A DNA stretch of 64,000 bases from contig NZ_CP182422.1 of the NCBI RefSeq assembly GCF_051903075.1, positions 5,146,001-5,210,000 on the forward strand. The letters run 5' to 3'. Source of the stretch: Embleya sp051903075 (GTDB taxonomy: Bacteria > Actinomycetota > Actinomycetes > Streptomycetales > Streptomycetaceae). Shown piece by piece: positions 42,636 through 50,644 of the stretch (its first letter is position 1; each line of letters opens with the position of its first letter). A program made the position numbers and the translations under genes. A model generated the notes under the pieces. That model searched no databases. It was given only the letters and a program-made list of their open reading frames with translations, and had not been told where the DNA came from.

Positions 42636-43582
42636 CGGGCCCTCACTCTCGGGTCGATGAGGGAGTAGCCGATGTCCACGAGCGTATTGAGCAGCACGTA
42701 GATCAGCGCGATGACCACGACCGTGCCCTGCACGACGGGGATGTCCTTGCCGTTGATCGCCTGGTACATGCCCTGTCCGAGGCCGGGGATGGCGAAGTAG
42801 GACTCGACGATGACGGTGCCGCCGATCAACCGGCCCAGGGTCAGCCCGGAGACGGTCAGCAGCGAGAACGACGAGGGCCGCAACGCGTGCCGGAAGAGCA
42901 CGTACGGCGTGGACAGGCCCTTGGAGCGCGCGGTGAGGATGAAGTCCTCCTGCAGCGTGGCCAGCATGTCGCTGCGCAACAGGCGCTGGAACTGCGGGAT
43001 CTCGGCGAGCGCGAGGGCGAGCGCGGGCAGGAACGCGAACTCGATGTTCTTGGCGAAGTCGACCGAGATGTACTCCCACCCGGTCGGCTTGAACGCGAGC
43101 ATCATCTTCGGGTTGGCGAAGAAGTAGACGAGGATGAACACGCTCACGAAGGTGGGGATGGACAGCAGCCCGGAGGAGACGCCGCCGATCACGCGGTCCA
43201 CCCGGCCGCCGGCCTTGGCGGCCGTCCACACACCCAGCGGCACGGCCACGATCAGGGCCATGAGCAGGGCGAAGACGGCGAGTTCCAGGGTCACCGGGAA
43301 ACGTTCGGCGATGCCGTCCATCACGGAGGTCCGGGTCTTCAGGGACTCCCCGAGGTCGCCGGTGAGCGCATTGCCCACCCAGGTCACGTATCGGACGGGC
43401 AGCGACTTGTCGTACCCGAACTCGTGCTCCAGGTCCTTCAGGTCCTGCGGCGTGGAACCGGGGCCGAGCATCTGGGCGACCGGTGAACCGTCCACCAGGT
43501 CGGGCAGGGCCGTGGTCGCGAACGTGACCAGGAACAGCACCGGAATCAGGGCCAGCAACTTGCGACCGAGCAGGCGCAACAC
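42632..43582 (-). CDS. Peptide ABC transporter permease (DppB-like)
   Basis: The 316-residue protein starts VLRLLGRKLLALIPVLFLVTF, with the EAA-loop segment DFILTARSKGLSTPYVLFRHALRPS and about six membrane spans. GTG at 43582 follows GAGAGGGGGTG at a spacing of about 10; an upstream ATG at 43636 adds 18 residues without a typical membrane start. It is first in the operon dppBCDF-like. A perfect TTGACA lies about 180 bases upstream on the same strand. Confidence 0.9.
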   Translation of the reverse strand: MLRLLGRKLLALIPVLFLVTFATTALPDLVDGSPVAQMLGPGSTPQDLKDLEHEFGYDKSLPVRYVTWVGNALTGDLGESLKTRTSVMDGIAERFPVTLELAVFALLMALIVAVPLGVWTAAKAGGRVDRVIGGVSSGLLSIPTFVSVFILVYFFANPKMMLAFKPTGWEYISVDFAKNIEFAFLPALALALAEIPQFQRLLRSDMLATLQEDFILTARSKGLSTPYVLFRHALRPSSFSLLTVSGLTLGRLIGGTVIVESYFAIPGLGQGMYQAINGKDIPVVQGTVVVIALIYVLLNTLVDIGYSLIDPRVRAR

Positions 43583-43737
43583 GACGGTGTCACCCCCTCT
43601 CGCTGGTCTGGTCGGTTGACGAGGTCTGTTGAACATTCCGTGCGGTGGTACACCCGCGCCGAGGCGACGAGGCCCGGGTCGGCCGGATCACCGGTGGTGA
43701 CACGTGCCTTGACGGGTCGTCAGTTAAGCGCGGTGAT

Positions 43738-43768
43738 TAATTACGGCAGTGGGCGCGATCAATGTCAA
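43738..43768 (-). promoter_or_regulatory. Candidate promoter of the dpp operon
   Basis: On the minus strand a perfect TTGACA (43763-43768) lies 19 bases from AT-rich TAATTA (43738-43743). The spacing is longer than ideal, so the exact -10 is uncertain. The leader would be about 150 bases. Confidence 0.4.
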
Positions 43769-43876
43769 TGGATTCATCGCAACCGTTAGCGGGTCGAAAA
43801 CGTCCGTCGCGAGCCGGCGCGCCGCCGGTCGTCGGCACGTGTCGACCTGCGGGAACAAGGTGTGGAGAGCAGCTAA

Positions 43877-43891
43877 CTGACGGTGCGTCAG
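43877..43891. promoter_or_regulatory. CTGAC-N5-GTCAG palindrome between dpp and amtB
   Basis: CTGAC (43877-43881), GGTGC and GTCAG (43887-43891) form a perfect inverted repeat. Same arms and spacing as the site upstream of the LLM gene (25916-25930), suggesting a shared TetR-type regulator. Confidence 0.5.
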
Positions 43892-44052
43892 ATGTCGTCG
43901 ACGGGCCGTGTGCGGGACGTGTTCCGCTCACCCCGCGGACACCCCTCGGACACTCCCGGCGACCGGCCGGGACGGTCTCGGTGACCGGCGGGATCCGGCC
44001 GTTCGCAGGCGTGAGCGGACGTTCATCCGCCCGAAACACTCGTGCGGCAAGC

Positions 44053-44090
44053 GTCACGTCGGCGAAACACGGGGCGCCACGGCGTGAAAC
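44053..44090 (+). promoter_or_regulatory. GlnR-like operator upstream of amtB
   Basis: GTCAC (44053-44057), six bases, GAAAC (44064-44068), six bases, cgcca, six bases, GAAAC (44086-44090). Three of four half sites fit the known GlnR a/b box pattern (GTnAC-n6-GAAAC repeated); the third is degenerate. It lies about 70 bases before amtB, as in Streptomyces, where GlnR activates amtB under nitrogen limitation. Confidence 0.65.
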
Positions 44091-44160
44091 CTCACACCCC
44101 GAAGCTCCTTCCCATGAGCTCCCGGAGGTCGGCCGGGGCCACGGAGAAGAGAGGCAGAGT

Positions 44161-45474
44161 ATGGACACGGGTAACACCGCATTCGTACTCCTGAGCGCCG
44201 CACTGGTGATGCTCATGACGCCCGGGCTGGCGTTCTTCTACGGCGGCATGGTCCGCGTGAAGAGCGTCCTGAACATGTTGATGATGAGCTTCATCTGCCT
44301 GGCTGTCGTGACGGTGCTGTGGGTGCTCTACGGGTTTTCCATGACGTTCTCCACGGACGCCTTCGGCGGCCTTGTGGGCAACCTGGACTGGTACGGCATG
44401 CGCGACATCGGAGTCGCGGAACTGTGGGACGGCTACACGATCCCGGTCACGGTGTTCGCGGCCTTCCAGCTGATGTTCGCGATCATCACCCCCGCGCTGA
44501 TCAGCGGCGCCGTCGCGGACCGCACCAAGTTCACCGCCTGGGCCCTGTTCGTCGCGTTCTGGGTCACCCTGGTCTACTTCCCCGTCGCGCACTGGGTCTG
44601 GGCCGCGGACGGCTGGTTGTTCGAGAAGGGCGTGATCGACTTCGCCGGCGGCACCGCCGTACACATCAACGCGGGCATCGCGGCACTGGCCCTGGTCCTG
44701 GTGATCGGCAAGCGGGTCGGCTTCAAGCGCGACCCGATGCGCCCGCACAACCTGCCGCTGGTGATGATCGGCGCCGGGCTGCTGTGGTTCGGCTGGTTCG
44801 GCTTCAACGCCGGCTCCTGGCTGGCCGCCGACGGCGTCACCGGACGGGCCCTGATCAACACCCAGATCGCCACCGCCGCGGCGATGCTCGGCTGGCTGTT
44901 CCTGGAGAAGATCCGCGACGGACACCTGACCACCCTCGGCGCCGCCTCCGGCGCGGTGGCCGGCCTGGTCGCGATCACCCCCGCGTGCGGCGCGCTCAGC
45001 CCGCTCGGCTCGATCGCGCTCGGCGTGGTCGCGGGCGCGGTCTGCGCGTGGGCGGTGGGCCTGAAGTACCGGCTCGGCTACGACGATTCGCTCGACGTGG
45101 TCGGCGTGCACCTGGTCGGCGGCATCATCGGCTCGCTCGCCCCCGGCCTGCTGGCCACCGGTCACGTCCAGAGCGACGCGAAGGGCCTGTTCTACGGTGG
45201 GGGCTTCGACCAGCTGGGCAAGCAGCTGATCGGCGTCGGTGCCGTCCTCGGTTACTCCTTCGTGGTCACGTACATCCTGGGCACGGTCATTCACAAGACC
45301 ATCGGCTTCCGGGTGTCCGAGGACGACGAGGTGGCCGGCATCGACCGGGTCGAGCACGCCGAGACCGGGTACGACTTCGCCGCTCTCGGCGGTTCCACCC
45401 GACCGACGGCGGGCATCGGCACCGCTACGGGCGCGGGTGCCGCGGCACCCGCCGACACGAAGGTGGATGCGTGA
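44161..45474 (+). CDS. amtB: Ammonium transporter
   Basis: The 437-residue protein starts MDTGNTAFVLLSAALVMLMTPGLAFFYGGMVR, the AmtB first helix. It has 11 predicted spans, FAGGTAVHINAG with H168 and DVVGVHLVGG with H317, the twin-histidine pore pair. It conducts ammonia/ammonium at the membrane and is blocked by GlnK. The tail after the last span (about 60 residues, GGSTRPTAGIGTATG) is long and low-complexity. AGAGG precedes ATG. The stop overlaps the glnK start (GTGA), showing translational coupling. Confidence 0.97.
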   Translation: MDTGNTAFVLLSAALVMLMTPGLAFFYGGMVRVKSVLNMLMMSFICLAVVTVLWVLYGFSMTFSTDAFGGLVGNLDWYGMRDIGVAELWDGYTIPVTVFAAFQLMFAIITPALISGAVADRTKFTAWALFVAFWVTLVYFPVAHWVWAADGWLFEKGVIDFAGGTAVHINAGIAALALVLVIGKRVGFKRDPMRPHNLPLVMIGAGLLWFGWFGFNAGSWLAADGVTGRALINTQIATAAAMLGWLFLEKIRDGHLTTLGAASGAVAGLVAITPACGALSPLGSIALGVVAGAVCAWAVGLKYRLGYDDSLDVVGVHLVGGIIGSLAPGLLATGHVQSDAKGLFYGGGFDQLGKQLIGVGAVLGYSFVVTYILGTVIHKTIGFRVSEDDEVAGIDRVEHAETGYDFAALGGSTRPTAGIGTATGAGAAAPADTKVDA

Positions 45475-45809
45475 AGCTCATCACGGCGGTGATCAAGCCG
45501 CACCGGCTCGACGACGTCAAGAATGCCCTCCAGGCGTTCGGCGTGCACGGCCTCACCGTGACCGAGGCGAGCGGCTACGGCCGGCAGCGCGGCCACACCG
45601 AGGTCTACCGGGGCGCCGAGTATCAGGTCGACCTCGTGCCCAAGGTCCGCATCGAGGTGCTCGCCGACGACGAGGACGCCGAGGAACTGCTCGAAGTCCT
45701 GGTCAAGGCCGCCCGCACCGGCAAGATCGGCGACGGCAAGGCCTGGATCGTCCCCGTGGGCAGCGTGGTCCGGGTCCGCACGGGCGAACGCGGCCCGGAA
45801 GCCCTGTAG
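45471..45809 (+). CDS. glnK: PII nitrogen regulatory protein GlnK/GlnB
   Basis: The 112-residue protein starts MKLITAVIKPHRLDDVKNAL and has the T-loop GHTEVYRGAEYQVDLVPK, with Tyr51 the site modified by adenylylation in Streptomyces GlnK. The end GKIGDGKAWIVPVGSVVRVRTGERG carries the 2-oxoglutarate and ATP-binding features. It binds AmtB to close ammonium flow when nitrogen is plentiful. It starts at GTG overlapping the amtB stop. A strong hairpin at 45815-45863 lies between this gene and glnD. Confidence 0.96.
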   Translation: MKLITAVIKPHRLDDVKNALQAFGVHGLTVTEASGYGRQRGHTEVYRGAEYQVDLVPKVRIEVLADDEDAEELLEVLVKAARTGKIGDGKAWIVPVGSVVRVRTGERGPEAL

Positions 45810-45814
45810 GACCC

Positions 45815-45863
45815 GATGGCCGGTCCCGCCCCGAAGCGCGTGTTCGGGGCAGGTCCGGCCATC
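45815..45863 (+). terminator. Strong hairpin between glnK and glnD
   Basis: GATGGCCGGTCCCGCCCCGAA (45815-45835) pairs with TTCGGGGC..CGGCCATC (45843-45863), 19 of 21 positions, then a CTTTTC stretch. Either a partial terminator (attenuating glnD) or an mRNA stabiliser. Confidence 0.65.
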
Positions 45864-45923
45864 GGCCTTTTCGGGTCGAGCGCGCGGCGCGCGCCGATGC
45901 CCGTGAACGAGGGAGCAGTCACC

Positions 45924-48266
45924 ATGGAACCGACCGCCGGCTCGCGCTACACCCGGGCCCGGGACGACCTCCTGGCCGATCCGGCCGGGCCCGCCGGCGC
46001 CGCCCGCCGGCAGGCGCTCTGCGCGCTGACCGACCGCTGGCTGACCGAATTGTTCACCGCCGCCGGCGCCCCGCCGCGAGGCGTGGCCCTGGTCGCCGTC
46101 GGCGGCTACGGCCGCCGGGAGCTGTCCCCGGGCAGCGACCTCGACGTGGTCCTGCTGCACGACGGCCGCGCCGGCGTCGCCGAACTCGCCGAGGCGATCT
46201 GGTACCCGGTCTGGGACGCGGGCATCGCCCTCGACCACTCGGTGCGCACCCCCGACGAGGCCCGCCGGGCCGCCGCCGACGACCTGCGAGTACAGACCGG
46301 CCTGCTCGACATCCGGCACATCGCCGGCGACCCCGAACCCACCGCCGCGCTGCGCACGTCGATGTTCACCGCGTGGCGCGCCGCAGCGGTCAAGCGGCTG
46401 CCCGAACTGCACCGGGCCGGCCGCGAGCGCGCGGAACGCCACGGCGAGGTCGCCTTCCTGCTCGAACCCGACCTCAAGGAGGCCCGCGGCGGTCTGCGCG
46501 ACGCCACCGCCCTGCGTGCGATCTCCGCCTCCTGGATCGCGGACGCCCCGCACGAGGAGGTGGACGCCGCCCGCGCCACCCTGCTCGACGTGCGCGACGC
46601 GCTGCACCTGGTCACCGGGCGCGGCGCGGACCGGCTGCTGCTCCAGGAACAGGACGCGGTGGCCCGCCGGCTCGGCCTGCTCGACGCGGACACCCTGCTT
46701 CGCCGGGTCTCCGAGGCGGCCCGGGCGCTGGCCTACGCCGGCGACGTGACCTGGCGCGAGGTCTCCCGGGTGCTGGCCGCGCGCGAGGCGGGCGCGGGGC
46801 TGCGCCGGTTGCGCCGGGCGCGCACCGGGATGTCCGCCCGTACGCCGCTGGCCGAGGGCGTGGTCGAGCACGCCGGCGAGGTGGTGCTCGCCCAGGCCGC
46901 CCGGCCCGCCCGGGATCCGGTCCTGCTGCTGCGCGCCGCGGCCGCCGCGGCCCGGGCCGGATTGCCGCTGTCGCGGCACACCGTGGACCGGCTGGCGAAC
47001 GAGTGCCCGCCGCCGAGCGATCCGTGGCCGGCCGACGCGCGCGAGGCGTTCGTGGCGCTGATCGGCGCCGGGCGCGACGTGCTGCCGGTGTGGGAGGCGC
47101 TGGAATCGAGGCGGCTGATCACCCGGTTGTTGCCGGACTGGGAGCGGGTACGCTGCCGGCCGCAGCGCAACGCCGTCCACCGCTTCACCGTCGACCGGCA
47201 CCTGATCGAGACCGCGGTCGAGGCCGCCGCGCACACCCGCCGGGTGGCCCGGCCCGACCTGCTCCTGGTGGCCGCGCTGCTGCACGACATCGGCAAGGGC
47301 TGGCCCGGCGACCACAGCGTCAGCGGCGAGGTGATCGCGCGCGAGGCGGCCACGCGGATGGGCTTCGCCAAGGACGACGTGGACGTGATCGGCACGCTGG
47401 TGCGCCGACACCTGCTCCTGGTGGACACCGCGACCCGACGCGACCTGGACGACCCGACCACCGTGGCGGCGTTCGCCGAGGCGGTGGGCAGCGTGGAAAC
47501 CCTCGAACTGCTCCACGCGCTCACCGAGGCCGACGCCGCCGCCACCGGACCCGCCGCGTGGAGCGACTGGCGGGACGCCCTGGTCCGGGACCTCGTCGCC
47601 CGGACCAGGGCGGTGTTCGCCGGCCGCCCCGCGCCGGCGGCGCTCGCGCTGCCGGCCGAGCGCATTGTGCTCGCCGAGGTGTCCGGCGACCTGCCGGTGG
47701 TGCGTCTGGAGCCGCTGCCATTCGGCGCCGAGGTGACCATCGCCGCCGCCGACCGGGTCGGCCTGCTGGCGCTGGCGGCGGGCGTGCTCGCGCTGCACCG
47801 GCTCACCGTGCGCTCGGCCGCGATCGACGTCGTCGACGCGCTCGGCGTCACGGTATGGACGGTGGAGACCGAGTTCGGCCGACTGCCCGACCCGGCGGCG
47901 CTGCGCGAGGACCTGCGCAAGGCCCTGGACGGCGGGCTCGACGTGGCCGCCCGGCTGGCCAAACGCGAGGCCGCCTACCCGCCCCGGCGCGGCGCCCCGC
48001 GCGCCCCCGCCCGGGTCGAGGTGATCCCCGACGCGTCCGCGACCGCGACGGTCCTGGAGGTACGCGCGCCCGACAGCCCCGGCTTGCTGCACCGCATCGG
48101 CCAAGCCCTCGCCGACGCGCACGTCAGCGTCCGGCAGGCCCGGGTGGGTACCCACGGCGCGGACGCGGTGGACGCCTTCTACGTGGTCGCCCCCGACGGC
48201 GCGCCGCTGGCCGCCGCCGAGGCCCGCGGCCTGGCCAGGACCCTGGAGAAGGCGCTGGCGCCGTGA
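45924..48266 (+). CDS. glnD: Bifunctional [protein-PII] uridylyl/adenylyltransferase and removing enzyme GlnD
   Basis: The 780-residue protein has the nucleotidyltransferase motif GGYGRRELSPGSDLDVVL (60-77), an HD phosphohydrolase domain with LLHDIGKGWPGDHSVSGE near residue 454, and two C-terminal ACT domains (about 605-680 and 705-780: DRVGLLALAAG and DSPGLLHRIGQALAD). It modifies GlnK; in Streptomyces this is adenylylation. ATG at 45924 has GGGAG nine bases upstream. An upstream in-frame ATG at 45816 overlaps the hairpin and gives a non-family N-terminus. Confidence 0.95.
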   Translation: MEPTAGSRYTRARDDLLADPAGPAGAARRQALCALTDRWLTELFTAAGAPPRGVALVAVGGYGRRELSPGSDLDVVLLHDGRAGVAELAEAIWYPVWDAGIALDHSVRTPDEARRAAADDLRVQTGLLDIRHIAGDPEPTAALRTSMFTAWRAAAVKRLPELHRAGRERAERHGEVAFLLEPDLKEARGGLRDATALRAISASWIADAPHEEVDAARATLLDVRDALHLVTGRGADRLLLQEQDAVARRLGLLDADTLLRRVSEAARALAYAGDVTWREVSRVLAAREAGAGLRRLRRARTGMSARTPLAEGVVEHAGEVVLAQAARPARDPVLLLRAAAAAARAGLPLSRHTVDRLANECPPPSDPWPADAREAFVALIGAGRDVLPVWEALESRRLITRLLPDWERVRCRPQRNAVHRFTVDRHLIETAVEAAAHTRRVARPDLLLVAALLHDIGKGWPGDHSVSGEVIAREAATRMGFAKDDVDVIGTLVRRHLLLVDTATRRDLDDPTTVAAFAEAVGSVETLELLHALTEADAAATGPAAWSDWRDALVRDLVARTRAVFAGRPAPAALALPAERIVLAEVSGDLPVVRLEPLPFGAEVTIAAADRVGLLALAAGVLALHRLTVRSAAIDVVDALGVTVWTVETEFGRLPDPAALREDLRKALDGGLDVAARLAKREAAYPPRRGAPRAPARVEVIPDASATATVLEVRAPDSPGLLHRIGQALADAHVSVRQARVGTHGADAVDAFYVVAPDGAPLAAAEARGLARTLEKALAP

Positions 48267-48379
48267 CCGGTCGGGCCCGCCGCCGGCGGAACCGGGACGC
48301 GTGCCCCCGTCACGACCGCTCGGTGGGCGGTTAGGCTGGGCCCGACACCACCCGTATCTGACGAAGGACCTCTGCCGAC

Positions 48380-49948
48380 GTGTTCGACACTCTCTCCGAC
48401 CGCCTCGCAGCGACCTTCAAGAACCTTCGCGGCAAGGGGCGGCTCTCCGAAGCCGACATCGACGCCACCGCCCGCGACATCCGGGTCGCCCTCCTCGAGG
48501 CCGACGTGGCGCTCCCGGTGGTCCGCGAGTTCATCGCCCGGGTCAAGGAACGCGCCCGCGGCGCCGAGGTGTCGGGCGCGCTCAACCCGGCCCAGCAGAT
48601 CGTCAAGATCGTCAACGAGGAGCTGGTCGGGATCCTCGGCGGCGAGACCCGCCGGCTGCGTTTCGCCAAGACCGGTCCCACGGTGATCATGCTCGCCGGC
48701 CTCCAGGGCGCGGGCAAGACCACGCTCGCGGGCAAGCTGGGCAAGTGGCTCAAGGCGCAGAAGCACCAGCCGCTCCTGGTCGCCTGCGACCTCCAGCGCC
48801 CGAACGCGGTCAACCAGCTCTCCGTGGTCGCCGAGCGCGCGGGCGTCGCGGTCTACGCGCCCGAGCCCGGCAACGGCGTGGGCGACCCGGTCAAGGTGGC
48901 TCGCGACTCGATCGAGTTCGCCAAGACCAAGCAGTACGACGTGGTCGTCGTCGACACCGCCGGCCGGCTCGGCATCGACGCCGAGATGATGCAGCAGGCC
49001 GCCGACATCCGCGACGCGGTCAAGCCGGACGAGATCCTGTTCGTCGTCGACGCGATGATCGGCCAGGACGCGGTGGTCACCGCGCAGGCGTTCCTCGACG
49101 GCGTCGGCTTCGACGGCGTGGTGCTCTCCAAGCTCGACGGCGACGCGCGCGGTGGCGCGGCCCTGTCGGTCGCCTCGGTGACCGGCCGGCAGGTCATGTT
49201 CGCCTCCAGCGGGGAAAAGCTCGAGGACTTCGACGCGTTCCACCCCGACCGGATGGCCTCGCGCATCCTGGGCATGGGCGACATGCTCAGCCTGATCGAG
49301 ATCGCCGAGGCCAAGTACGACCAGGACCTCGCGCTCAAGGCCGCGGAGAAGCTGCACGGCGGCGGCAACAACTTCACCCTGGAGGACTTCCTCCAGCAGA
49401 TGGAGCAGGTCAAGAAGCTCGGCTCGATCTCGAAGCTGCTCGGCATGCTGCCCGGCATGGGCGCGATGAAGGACCAGATCGACAACATCGACGACCGCGA
49501 CCTGGACCGGGTCGCGGCGATCATCAAGTCGATGACGCCGGCCGAGCGGGCCGACGTGAAGATCCTCAACGGCTCGCGCCGGGCGCGTATCGCCAAGGGC
49601 GCCGGCACCGAGGTCAACGCGGTCAACAACCTGATCGAGCGGTTCGTCGAGGCCCGCAAGATGATGGGCCAGATGGCCAAGGGCGGCGGCATGCCGGGGA
49701 TGCCCGGTATCCCGGGCATGGGCGGCGGCGCCGGCCGGAAGAAGGGCAAGGCGCCCAAGCAGGCCAAGGGCAAGCGTCAGTCGGGCAACCCGATGAAGCG
49801 CAAGCAGGAGGCGGCGGCCGAGGCGGCCCGGCGCGAGGAGCGCGCCGCCAACCCGTTCGGGCTGCCGGCCGGCAACGGCGCGGGCGGCGCGGCCGACTTC
49901 GAACTGCCCGACGAGTTCAAGAACTTCCTGCCGCCGGGGCAGAAGTAG
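48380..49948 (+). CDS. ffh: Signal recognition particle protein Ffh
   Basis: The 522-residue protein has the N domain, G domain LAGLQGAGKTTLAGKLG (about 106-122), VVVDTAGRLGID, SKLDGDARGGAALS, and a C-terminal M domain with GMGDMLSLIE, methionine- and glycine-rich stretches (GGGMPGMPGIPGMGGGAG) and a basic tail. It binds SRP RNA and nascent signal sequences and hands them to FtsY. GTG start is preceded by GAAGGAC at 11 bases. TAGGCT at 48332-48337 may be its -10. Typical neighbours of glnD in actinomycetes. Confidence 0.96.
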   Translation: MFDTLSDRLAATFKNLRGKGRLSEADIDATARDIRVALLEADVALPVVREFIARVKERARGAEVSGALNPAQQIVKIVNEELVGILGGETRRLRFAKTGPTVIMLAGLQGAGKTTLAGKLGKWLKAQKHQPLLVACDLQRPNAVNQLSVVAERAGVAVYAPEPGNGVGDPVKVARDSIEFAKTKQYDVVVVDTAGRLGIDAEMMQQAADIRDAVKPDEILFVVDAMIGQDAVVTAQAFLDGVGFDGVVLSKLDGDARGGAALSVASVTGRQVMFASSGEKLEDFDAFHPDRMASRILGMGDMLSLIEIAEAKYDQDLALKAAEKLHGGGNNFTLEDFLQQMEQVKKLGSISKLLGMLPGMGAMKDQIDNIDDRDLDRVAAIIKSMTPAERADVKILNGSRRARIAKGAGTEVNAVNNLIERFVEARKMMGQMAKGGGMPGMPGIPGMGGGAGRKKGKAPKQAKGKRQSGNPMKRKQEAAAEAARREERAANPFGLPAGNGAGGAADFELPDEFKNFLPPGQK

Positions 49949-49975
49949 CGGCGGGGCACAACAGGCGGGCGGGGA

Positions 49976-50002
49976 CCGCGACGTGGGCGCACCACGTCGC
50001 GG
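49976..50002 (+). terminator. Terminator after ffh
   Basis: CCGCGACGTGG (49976-49986) and CCACGTCGCGG (49992-50002) form a perfect 11 bp stem, five-base loop, just behind the ffh stop. Confidence 0.7.
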
Positions 50003-50066
50003 CACACCCACGAGGTGCCGTCCCGACCCGCTCGGACGACGAGGCGAGGATGGAGATGACGGGGCC

Positions 50067-50618
50067 ATGGACCTGTACACCGTGCCCGGGTGCCGGGTGG
50101 GCGTGCGACCGCCGACCGCGGCCGACGCGGACGCCTCCGCCGAGGCGATCCGCCGCTCCGAGCACATCGCCCGCTGGAACCCGGCCGACCCGAACGACCT
50201 GCCGGACCTGATCCGCCGCCAGGGTGACACCTTCCGCACGTTCTTGGTGATCGACCTCGCCGAGCGCGGCCTGGCCGGCCGGATCAACGTCTCGAACATC
50301 GTGCGGGCGCGCTTTTGCAACGCGACGCTCGGCTACGACGCCTACACGCCCTACGCGGGCACCGGCCGGATGACCGAGGGGCTGGCCCTGGTGATCGATC
50401 GGGTGTTCGCCGCGGACGGTCTCGCGCTGCACCGCCTGGAGATCAACGTGCAGCCCGGCAACGACGCCTCGATCGCGCTCGCGCGCCGGATGGGCTTTCG
50501 CTACGAGGGCTTCACCCCGCGCATGTTGTTCCTCAACGACGCCTGGCGCGACCACGAGCGCTTCGCGTTGACCGCCGAGGAGTGGCCGGGCGCGGAGAAG
50601 ACCATTCTTCCCTCGTAG
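50067..50618 (+). CDS. GNAT family N-acetyltransferase (RimJ/RimL-like)
   Basis: The 183-residue protein has the acetyl-CoA fold: VRPPTAADADASAEAI, LGYDAYTPYAGTGRMTEGLALVIDRVF and INVQPGNDASIALARRMGFRYEG, which matches RimJ/RimL-type acetyltransferases that modify protein N-termini or other amines. The acceptor is unknown. ATG 50067 lies 11 bases after GGAGAT. It is next to an alkylsulfatase-like gene, with no obvious functional link. Cytoplasmic. Confidence 0.88.
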   Translation: MDLYTVPGCRVGVRPPTAADADASAEAIRRSEHIARWNPADPNDLPDLIRRQGDTFRTFLVIDLAERGLAGRINVSNIVRARFCNATLGYDAYTPYAGTGRMTEGLALVIDRVFAADGLALHRLEINVQPGNDASIALARRMGFRYEGFTPRMLFLNDAWRDHERFALTAEEWPGAEKTILPS

Positions 50619-50644
50619 GGCCGGACATGGCAGGCTGCCCGCCC

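Larger units (their letters stand above)
43583..44160. other. 578-base divergent regulatory region between dpp and amtB
   Basis: AT-rich stretch at 43725-43800 on an otherwise GC-rich background. It holds the dpp promoter candidate, a CTGAC-N5-GTCAG palindrome and a GlnR-like box near amtB (each listed separately). No open frame with actinomycete codon use fills the region. Confidence 0.6.
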
